DNA of 64,000 bases, from contig CABFPE010000765.1 of NCBI GenBank assembly GCA_900660155.1, positions 46,826 through 110,825 of the forward strand, given 5' to 3'. Shown here one piece after another: positions 55,861 through 64,000 of the stretch. Numbering within the stretch: position 1 is the stretch's first letter; the number at the start of each line of letters is the position of its first letter. This DNA comes from Hofstenia miamia (taxonomy: Eukaryota; Xenacoelomorpha; Acoela; Hofsteniidae). The notes below the pieces were generated by a model. It saw nothing but the letters and a program-made list of their open reading frames with translations. It did not search any database and was not told where the DNA came from. Both the position numbers and the translations under genes were made by a program.

Positions 55861-56307
55861 TATTTGGAAATCTCTTCTCTAATAATATTAATTACTTTGG
55901 GTGCATCATCAGTGTCTAGACTCGGAATTACAGGTCCCATTTCAGTCAGGATATTTTCTTATTCAGAATTCAGTTTTGCATCAACCAGTTCTTCATCAAG
56001 AGAAGTATAGTTGAATTCCTCATTCTTGCTTTCATAACCATTTCAGGTTCAGACTCAAGTTTACAAGAATCACTATTTTCAATTTCATGAGTTTCAAAAT
56101 CTAATGTGAATAAAGATTGAAACAAATTCCTCTTCATTTTCAAGGTCAAGTAGGCTAAAGCAAAGGTATCCCGTCATATTTTATAATGCAAGATTTTATA
56201 ATGTCCCTAAAATTACCCTTACTGTCAAATAGCAAACTGTTTCTTTAGTTTAGTAATTCTAGATGAGCAAACGTCTAGTTGATTTTTAAAAGAATATCTA
56301 TGATATA
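55861..56307. other. Spacer without features
   Basis: No coding frame or repeat recognised. Confidence 0.4.
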
Positions 56308-56923
56308 CAGGGTGTCCATAAAGTCACACAAAATATTATATGCATCTCTGCTGAGTTGTTTTTAACTAGATAAGCTGAGAGCTAGGTGTGCATATATATG
56401 CATATTCATCATTTTTATCTTAGCTGTTGGTTAGTAGTCATTTCATCTCACATTGCTCTTAGATTGATACTAAGACACGTGTGGAGCTCCACCCCATATT
56501 GCTAATCCTGTTAAAGAATTCTTGTACGCCACTTTTGAACACAAGATAATCAGTCATTACTTTCCCCACAAATGGCCACTGTGCTTGCCTGACCTGGCAC
56601 CACCGGATTACTGGTTATGGGGCACCATCAATGCCAGGGTTTTTGGTCACAATCCTACAACCACACAAGAAATGGAAGCAAAAATTCGATCTGAAATCGC
56701 CAATATTTCAGCAGCTGAACTGAGAAAGGCGGTACAGAATTTCATTGTCAGGCTTCATGCGGTATTGTTGCAGAATTGTGGACTCTTCGAACACTTAATG
56801 TAGTGCCCATAAAACAACAGGCTTTGGTTATTATATTAATAGTTTGATAGTTGTGGCTTTTTTGATATTATACTTCTTTGTTAACAGCAGATTTAAATTG
56901 TGTGTGACTTTATGGACACCCTG
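56308..56923 (+). mobile_element. Mariner-like deletion derivative with perfect-looking TIRs
   Basis: Ends CAGGGTGTCCATAAAGTCAC and inverse, flanked by TA (56306-56307 and 56924-56925). Inside, 56522-56803 encodes the transposase C-terminus: KWPLCLPDLAPPDYWLWGTI (the DDE-domain end), NPTTTQEMEAKIRSEIANIS and LLQNCGLFEHL. The N-terminus and first catalytic residues are deleted, complementary to the copy at 1631-2503, which keeps only the N-terminus. Confidence 0.88.
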
Positions 56924-56925
56924 TA

Positions 56926-58479
56926 TATTGTCATCGTATAAAAGTAATGATTTTTCGACGAACTGGTATATTTCTCAATAAAAATTAATTGAGAATTTGT
57001 ATCTCACTTTTTTTACGAAGAAATGTACTTTTTTATATACTAGCTATTTTAAGATCAGCCAAGATGCTTCATTGTATATATTCAATATATCTTACCTAGT
57101 GTGTTTCTTTGTAAAACTTTTTTTAAGGTTTTTCATTGATGTATACTTGGGCTTAAATATATTTCTCAAAAGGTAATATTTATTGTATTTCAATATTAAA
57201 TAATCTCGGATATTCCAAGAATTAAAAGCTAAAATGAGAATAGTATGAATTCAAACAATTGAATTTATTTTCTGTTTTTTCTGTTAAATTAAAATTCGGA
57301 CAATAGAAAACATTCAATAATAAAGTTTATGCAGATTTCAAATGATTGTATTTTTCGCATTTAAGATGTACTGGATTATTACCTGCAGTATTGGTGAAAA
57401 GAACTATTTTCATACAAGAGGCACTTGATTATAAAGAGAAACACAACTCTTGTTTAACAATAACTGTGAATTTTGTAAGTTCGCTCATTATTTCAATCAT
57501 TTATCTTCTATCCAATACATTCCTTGTGTTTGGTGTTGAAATTTAACAGTTGAGTGCTAACAAGCAAGACAATACATCATTGATTCAAATGGTATTTTTA
57601 GGTTTAGTATAGTTATACCAATAATTAGTCATATTGATTTTATGGACATTTGTTTTCCATAAATAACTTTATCAATGAATTTTCATGAATTGAAATGTTA
57701 ATCAAATGTGAATTTTAATTTGTTGAGAATATTGAGAAAATAGACCCTAAAAATGCATTTCACTATCTTAGATTTTAAATTTTTCTTTTTTTACCAAACA
57801 TTTTTTTATTTAGCCAGACAAAATCATTTTTGAAAACCTGACGAGAGGGACATTCCACCATTCCTCTTGTACACGCCACTGTGACTGACTGCAATAAATA
57901 GAGCGCACTTAGAGTTGCCTCAATTTCCTTTAATATAACTAGGTTCTACTTTATTATTTTTTATCCAATATGGGTTAATTATGGCTTAATTATCATTTCA
58001 CAAATAATGTATTTTCATAAATATATAAAGATGTAATTATTAATAATCCTTATAAATGTGATCATTTTGCGCTTCTCAATGTATTAGTAAAAAGTAATGG
58101 AGAAATTTGCAAATGAAATCTTGAATTGATATTTCAGAACGTAATTAGCTCTTTGTATTGTAAAACTCAGCTAAGTAACTGATTTTTCAACGTATAATTG
58201 AGGTCACTGAAAAGCTAGAGGGGTGTAACCTATAAAAATATTTTACTTTGCATATTTCTCCTCTTCACATGTTAGACTGACTTTTAAATTATATAATCAA
58301 TAGTGTGCTACTTGGGTCCAAGTAACTCACATTACTTTTAAAATAATACTTTCATTTTTGTACTATACTACAGAAAGATATAAATAACCTCTGAATTTTT
58401 CAAATTAATCCTGGATTGCTTGCAGTTTCAGGGGGTAGGTAAATATCATTAATGCATTAAATCACTGGAAACCAGTTTT
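56926..58479. other. Intergenic AT-rich DNA
   Basis: Apart from the MITE copy at 57720-57886, no gene or element recognised. The 57346-57546 frame has no family motif. Confidence 0.4.
57720..57886. mobile_element. hAT MITE, 5'-truncated copy
   Basis: Core ATATTGAGAAAATAGACCC and right end (reverse) CAGTGGCGTGTACAAGAGG, the canonical CAGTGGCG hAT terminus. Left end lost. Confidence 0.75.
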
Positions 58480-58489
58480 TACATCATAA

Positions 58490-59982
58490 ACTTCATTGGC
58501 TTTGTCGGGTGAAAGAGTTGGAGATCCGTCTTATTTTGTTTTTTTATATACATTTATTAAAATTCGTAAATTAATATTTTCTTATTTCATTATTATATTT
58601 AGCTAATGGTTATATTGATGTATATAATGTGAAAACTTTCACATTGTTAGTTATAACTTAACTGCCCACATTTTAAAAATAAATTATTTGCATTCTAAAA
58701 TCTTGACTACATTGGAGAAAGCTGCGTAGAAATTCAATTGTTTTCGTATCACATCAAAAACTTTATAAGTTTACAGCATACTGTCTATTAAATATAGTTT
58801 CAGAAAACGTGGCATTCGAAATCATAACAATGGCATGTGTACATACCTATCGCGTATGTAATCAATAATAAAGAGATTGTAGGTTCAGCGGTAATTATTG
58901 CAAATTGCTTGGATTTGGAATTCTTTGTTTGTTTCAATACGCTGTACTGTAATTCACCAAGCGTCAAAAAGAAATATGTTTTGTATATAATAGGTTGTCC
59001 GGAAAATTCGTGCGATTTTTAAAGAAAGAAAAAGGTTAATAAATACATTTTTAATCATCAAAATATGAGCCATTTTGTTGTACAATGCGTCTCCATCTTT
59101 CCTTTAACTTGGAAATAACCTCTTCCTAAAATTAAGGTTGTCTTATGGCAAAGAATTCGTCAAGGTATCTTTTTATGTCATGCAAGGAATTGAAATTTTT
59201 ACCATTAAGACTATTCTGCAAAGACTTGAATAAATGGAAATCCGGTGAATATAAAAGGTTTCGGATAAAGAAACATCACCGTAGCCTGCGGATATTTCTT
59301 TGGTTGTTTGTGAGACATTTTTCCTTTTACGGCATCAAGAGCCGAAAATATGCTTTCTTGTCTTCTATTTTAAAGGGTTAAAGAATTAACACGGATTATG
59401 AGAACATAAACCTTCTACCAACGAAAATGTAGCTTAAACTGTTCTCTAAATTGTAGTGTAGTCAAATCCTATTTTCTTGACTCAACCATTTTCTAAAATA
59501 AGTCGAAAGGTAAAACACCAAAAATCGGCACGAACTTTCGTACGACCTGATACTAGCATGAAGTCGTTTTGTCACTATGAGCTACTCAAAGTAGCAATGT
59601 GTAGAAAATAAACAAAAATGGTTCAAGAATTTTTCAATTAATGTTTTTCAATGCTTAAAAATATAATTTCCTCATAATTAAATTGATATAACATATTTTT
59701 ATTGATTTCATTATTTACAATCAGTAAGCGAGTTGGTGTGAATTTAATAAATTTTCGTCTTAACTACACGATTTAGTCGGCCTGACTTAATCTGGCTGAT
59801 TAAATCGTGTAGTTAAGATGGAACAAATTTGCATTCCCGAAAATTTCTGACAAAGTCTGGTGAAAAATTTGGAACTGCGTCTTAACTACATGATTTAATC
59901 GGGTAGTTAGGACCAAGCGAGCTTACATTGCACGAATTACCTACGAAGTAGGCCGATTAAATCGTGTAGTTAAAACAGACCT
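58490..59982 (-). mobile_element. Second PIF/Harbinger-type copy, interrupted by mariner
   Basis: Minus strand matches 29031-30350: terminal AGGTCTGTTTTAACTACACG at 59982 with TTA next (59983-59985), the AATGAAATCAATAAAAATA core (about 59715-59695), and on the far side of the mariner the AATTGAATTTCTAC-x-CAGCTTTCTCCAAT segment (58740-58700). It ends near GGCTTTGTCGGGTG (58499). Same family as the element in RFX intron 11. Confidence 0.75.
58990..59550 (-). pseudogene. Mariner (C-terminal transposase remnant) within Harbinger copy
   Basis: Left TAGGTTGTCCGGAAAATTCG and right (reverse) CAGGTCGTACGAAAGTTCG are mariner-type inverted repeats. On the minus strand 59240-59050 reads LFKSLQNSLNGKNFNSLHDI, then LKERWRRIVQQNGSYFDD, the end of a mariner transposase. 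The first part is deleted. The plus-strand frame at 59145-59381 is its antisense. Confidence 0.85.
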
Positions 59983-59985
59983 TTA

Positions 59986-60582
59986 GAATTTATTTTTTCA
60001 ATGTTCTCATTTAGAACAAATTCTCGCTGTTGTGAAGCAACTATGACGATACACTTTAGCAGTCACAACTTGTTTTCTGGTACAAGATCATCATTTAAGG
60101 CTTTGCTGGATTATTTGGCGACACTGAAATTTATAATGAATCATGATATTTGAGAATTATCACGTATTGTTTAAGTATTGTTTAGCCACATTTAATTACT
60201 ATGGCCTTTGTTGTTGCTATTATTTCGTTTATGTGGCTTAAATGTTATTGAAAAATATAATTACATTAAATTGAAATTAAATTGTTTTAGTTGCTTTATT
60301 TTGTAGAATACATTGTATTTTTCTCTCCCGTGTGCATTAAAGATTTGCGCGTTTACACCGTTACATTCAGCGCCATTTATTTAAACTTGGCGTGCGGCAA
60401 ATTTTTTCCTATCGCGCTGCACCGCACGGTAAGATATACAAAAATAAACAGCATTTTTTGCTTAATGACCAGGGAGTGGATAGATAAGTTTTTACTTATT
60501 TTCACTTATTTTACTTTTTTTGATAAAATCGAAATACAAAGAAAAACGAAATAAAAAGTTCATAAAAGAAATTATAGTAGAA
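59986..60582. other. Spacer; possible 3' flank of the 60583-60846 exon
   Basis: A minus-strand AATAAA lies near 60377. No other feature recognised. Confidence 0.35.
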
Positions 60583-60846
60583 TTACTGCATAGGAATACA
60601 GTCTGCTTGAGTAATCTGTAATTTTAACTTCTGATGATTCGAGAGAGACTTTTGTTTAATTTCAATATCACCCAGATAAGGTAAATCAAAACTTTCAGAT
60701 ATGATAGTATCACTACTTTTTCTTTGGATGCAGCATTCATAAGTATCATGGCCTTCTTGAAAAATATGAGATCTTTGAGGTTGGGAGTAGAAAACCACAA
60801 TGTCCGGGAAGTTTATCCATAAAGCATAATCAGAAGCGGTAACCCA
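60583..60846 (-). CDS. Possible terminal exon of an unidentified gene
   Basis: After a TAGTTTAG acceptor (60847-60848) an open frame of 87 codons runs to TAA: WVTASDYALWINFPDIVVFY, SQPQRSHIFQEGHDTYECC, IQRKSSDTIISESFDL, ending TQADCIPMQ. The composition is that of a real protein (no A/T-driven bias, mixed residues) and nothing in it resembles a transposase or reverse transcriptase. No upstream exon found up to 62 kb. I do not recognise the family. Confidence 0.4.
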   Translation of the reverse strand, partial: WVTASDYALWINFPDIVVFYSQPQRSHIFQEGHDTYECCIQRKSSDTIISESFDLPYLGDIEIKQKSLSNHQKLKLQITQADCIPMQ

Positions 60847-60848
60847 CT

Positions 60849-62121
60849 AAACTATAGTAGATTTTTAAAAAAAACGAGAAAATCAAGGTATGGCAAACGG
60901 AAACACAAGCCAGATTTTCTGTAAGCTACAGCAGCTGATTCATTCAGATTGAAAATAGTTGTATATCCCACTTCTAATTAGCTCCCATTGTGTATTGTGA
61001 TTGGCACACACGTATAACGTCGTCAGATATGTACAACAAAATAGCTGTGAGTTTATTGATCATTTTAAGTGATTTACTTAAAAATTGACTATAATTAAGT
61101 ATAAATCAATTCATCTGTTAGCCTTGAGGTCGTGGTGGCTTCAGGATTTAGTTCTCTTAGATTGCAACAGACCATTGAGCCTTAGAGAGCCCATTTGATG
61201 ATAGAACAGGAGCAGGGTTAGTGAATCCTACAAGTTGAGAATGGTTTTGACCACCTGATGGACCAAGTTGGCTCTTTATTGTTTAGCATCTATCTGATTA
61301 AGTTTATCTGTGATTTTCGTAATTATTCTGCGACTGCGACATAGGGTTGATTGAAGTTTAATAGTCTTTACAATGGGAGCAGCAAAACAAGTGGACACTG
61401 AGATAATGGATACCAAGGACCAATGATCAAATGGGTTAAGATTAACAAAAGGACAACAAACGGTGTGAGAATCGTAAAAACAAAGTATTTCAGAATAATT
61501 TACTTTCCTTAAGCAAAAATATATTTTTCCTTAAGCAAAAATATATTTTCCTTAAGCAAAAATATATTTCTCCTTAAGCAAAAATATATTTTAGGTACAT
61601 CATGGTTAGGATTTAAATTTTACAATGACTATACGATAACTCGTCATTAAAATAGCAATATAAAGTAATTCATCCATAGCCTGTAAGAATTGTTACCTTT
61701 TGTAATGTATGTTGATTTATAGATTGGTTACTTTTTTGTAATTTATGACGCTATTCAGATAAATTATCAGTTATTGAATTGTAAACATTTATCTGAATAT
61801 AGAATCTCTTATCTTATCTTATCTTTCCACTAAAACTGAGCACGTATGCTGCATAGCAAAAGTACTTAAATTCAAATTTTACTGACTAATAATCATAACG
61901 TACTCTGCACGCATATTGAATAAACCCCACAGTTCCAAGGACGTCTGAATTATTTACATTAATTACCAGGACACGTCACTTCGCATTCGTAAAATGTTTT
62001 AGAGGCTGGGTATTCGATAAACAGAATAACTTAAATGATAAGAAACTAGTGTAGTAAATTACCCATTTGTGAATGGTTGAAAAGTGGATTACGATTTATA
62101 ATACTGTGTAGATTTTAAAAT
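60849..62121. other. Spacer without recognised gene
   Basis: Contains the short tandem repeat at 61502-61592; otherwise nothing identified. The stretch 61120-61320 is richer in G+C and could be old transposon sequence. Confidence 0.4.
61502..61592. repeat. Four-copy tandem repeat, unit about 22 nt
   Basis: Unit TTCCTTAAGCAAAAATATAT with 1-3 nt length change between copies. Contains the CTTAAG palindrome. A minisatellite in spacer DNA. Confidence 0.9.
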
Positions 62122-63692
62122 ATGCCTCGAAAGTGCGTTGTTGCAAAATGCAAAGGAAATTATGATTCTGAACTAAAAACTGCTTCTGTATATACTTTTC
62201 CCAACGATCCCAATGACTGTCAGAAGTGGTTGGATGCTTTACCAAATCAAATTGAAAGGGTAACTCCACATATAGGTGTATGTTCTCGGCATTGGGAAGA
62301 TGCCACATTTATTCTTGCATTCTTATGTTTGACGAAATTCATATACTCTCTTCATACTGTTATCGAGGATGTCATGTTATAGATCAAGCAGTAGATGACG
62401 CATCAAAGTCAGCTCGGACGCTACTGACATTTATGATTAAACCTTTGTTTGGATGCAAGCCATTTGTTGTAAAAATGGTCTCACTATACCAGCTTTCTTT
62501 TGAAATATTAAGAGATGCAGCAATCTCAGTAATTAAAAGCATTATAAAGTTTAATGGTAACTTACTGCTTTATGTTGTCATAATCTTGCTGCAAATAGAC
62601 GTCTTTTTCAGTATTTCTCAACCGATACGTTTTATCTTGGTAAATTTGAAGATTTGCCATTATTTAATCTTATATATAACCCAGTGCACGTTTTTAAATG
62701 TTGGAGAAACAACTGGCTTAAAGAATGTACTAGAAAAATTAAAATTAAGGTACTCTTTGAAGAACGCTTTGTTACAGCTTGTTGGAGCGATATTGAGCAT
62801 GTTTATCACCACGATTCCAAACTTGATGTGCGTATGACTAATTTAACTTTGAGTTCTATAAATCCTAAATACTTCGAAAAGCAAAAAGTTTCCTTAGTAT
62901 TTCAGGTTTTCAACGAACGAACAGTAGCAGCATTATTATATTATGGATTTGCAGAAACAGCTGAATTTGTATCTATTGTAATGCGTATGTGGAAAATTTT
63001 AAATGTAAAAAATCTCCAGAATAATTCTGATCAATATCCAATACATTCTCCGGATGATACAAGGGATTAATATATCTTTTGGAAGTGGCTAAATCTGTAG
63101 AAACAATGAAAGGTGGTCGTGGATGGGAAAGATTGTAACAACGTTAAGATCACTAGTTTCTGTAAGTCGGAATCTTCTTATTTCCAAACAATTGCAGTAT
63201 GTTTTGTTGGGTTATTTCCAATCTGACAACTTAGAAAGTGAATTTGGTATCTATCGGCAGTTAAGTGGTGGATGCTATCACATTAGTGCAGAACAGGTTT
63301 TATACTCTGAATGTTTTCGACGGATGATAATCTATGAATCTTTGGATGAACCATTTTACAATCACTCTAAGAAAAGCAGTTGCATGAAACCTTTGAAAGT
63401 TGAAAAAACTGACCTAACAGACGAAACACTTAATCACATTGATGAAATCAGTGATACTGAGAAAGCAATTTTATACTATATTGCCGGATATGTGACTTTT
63501 AAAGATTTGCCATGTGAAACAATTCCCGAAACAATCCTTAATGAAGCAGCATCGGAATTTGTAACAGCCGTGACAAGAGGAAAGCTTAAGTACCCGCAAG
63601 CTGATTTGTTTAGCTTTAATTTATGTGCATTTGCATTATTTCGGCTAGCTAAAAATGCAATGCAGCAATCGACTATTGAAACTTTTTATTGA
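62122..63692 (+). pseudogene. P-element transposase relic with THAP domain (THAP9-like)
   Basis: 62122-62300 encodes a complete THAP zinc finger: C5, C10, C54 and H57 (MPRKCVVAKC ... GVCSRHW) with YTFPNDPNDCQKWLDALP between. A frame shift then leads to LMFDEIHILSS (the catalytic-domain start), and further frames give LAANRRLFQYF, PLFNLIYNPVHVFKCWRNN, and from 63123 VSVSRNLLISKQLQYVLLGY, then NLESEFGIYRQLSGGCYHIS, the C-terminal hallmark shared by P transposases and THAP9. The stretch between THAP and catalytic core is deleted. An AATAAA at 63826-63831 may be its end signal. Not a functional THAP gene in this form. Confidence 0.85.
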
Positions 63693-64000
63693 ATTATACG
63701 ATTGTTTTTTTTTATGATTTCGGAAGCATGCAAAGGAAAAAGCGGAAACTTGCTTCAGAATCTTCTAATTGATTACTTTTGTACTATAAGGAATTTATGT
63801 CTGTTCTTATTTGACATTTTTTAGCAATAAATGTTCAATATATTAATATTCCAAATTCAAATTCAATTAGAACTTATTAAAATCATAAAAATGTATTACA
63901 CAATATTATTGTGATCAGCCTCTAAAACTTTATAGAGTGAAACAAAGTGCTGCGTCCTGATAAATTATGTAAATAATTCAGACGTCTTTGCTTATACGCA
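63693..64000. other. 3' flank of the P-element relic
   Basis: AT-rich; only the AATAAA at 63826-63831 noted. Confidence 0.4.

Noticed and set aside
59145-59381. 78-codon plus-strand frame
   Set aside because: Antisense to the mariner transposase C-terminus on the minus strand.
61502-61592. Regular short repeats that could suggest a CRISPR array
   Set aside because: Units follow without spacers, only four copies, in an animal genome; a minisatellite.
62122-62382. Independent THAP host gene
   Set aside because: P-transposase core and C-terminal sequence follow on the same strand, so it is best explained as one element's transposase.

Overview
The window is animal nuclear DNA: AT-rich, with spliced genes (GT...AG introns) and many decayed transposable elements. 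The one clear host gene is an RFX transcription factor of the RFX1/2/3 group on the minus strand. I assembled 14 coding exons from 36564 down to 22932. They join in phase to 844 codons including the stop (843 aa), covering the winged-helix DNA-binding domain and the extended dimerization region. Gene content (RFX1/2/3, Penelope, P/THAP, PIF/Harbinger, mariner, hAT, Ty3/Gypsy and CR1/Jockey-type elements) fits a metazoan, probably an invertebrate with an AT-rich genome. I cannot name the species.

Layout. 1-22 kb is gene-poor. It is a patchwork of diverged AT-rich repeat blocks, remnants of a packaging-type (A32-like) P-loop ATPase, a mariner-like deletion derivative, and two inverted copies of a composite block. 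In that block the 3' end of a Penelope-like element lies tail-to-tail with a CR1/Jockey-type reverse transcriptase. From 1 to about 17 kb CpG is almost absent, while homologous copies beyond about 18.5 kb keep CpG, so the two copies record different CpG-decay histories. 22-37 kb is the RFX gene. Its large intron 11 (31971 down to about 25414) holds hAT and Tc1 transposase fragments, a cluster of near-identical palindromes, and a PIF/Harbinger element nested in a mariner relic.

37.6-56 kb is a retrotransposon graveyard: non-LTR RT pieces with a triplet tail, a broken Ty3/Gypsy element (gag, CCHC knuckle, protease, RT, integrase) carrying a hAT MITE, an almost intact CR1/Jockey-type LINE (46999-50656), a fragment of a second LINE lineage, and an inverted, heavily CpG-decayed copy of the first LINE (52797-55860). 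56-64 kb holds a mariner deletion derivative, a second Harbinger copy that is itself interrupted by a mariner, an unidentified possible terminal exon (60583-60846, minus), a short tandem repeat, and a THAP-domain P-element transposase relic.

RFX is presumably functional (all exons open, consensus splice sites). Every transposase or reverse transcriptase seen is broken. The strongest observations for follow-up are the composite Penelope/LINE block duplicated in inverted orientation with a shared catalytic-site change, the CpG-decay boundary, the reciprocal nesting of Harbinger and mariner elements, the palindrome cluster in the RFX intron, and GTTAC half-sites near the likely RFX 5' end.
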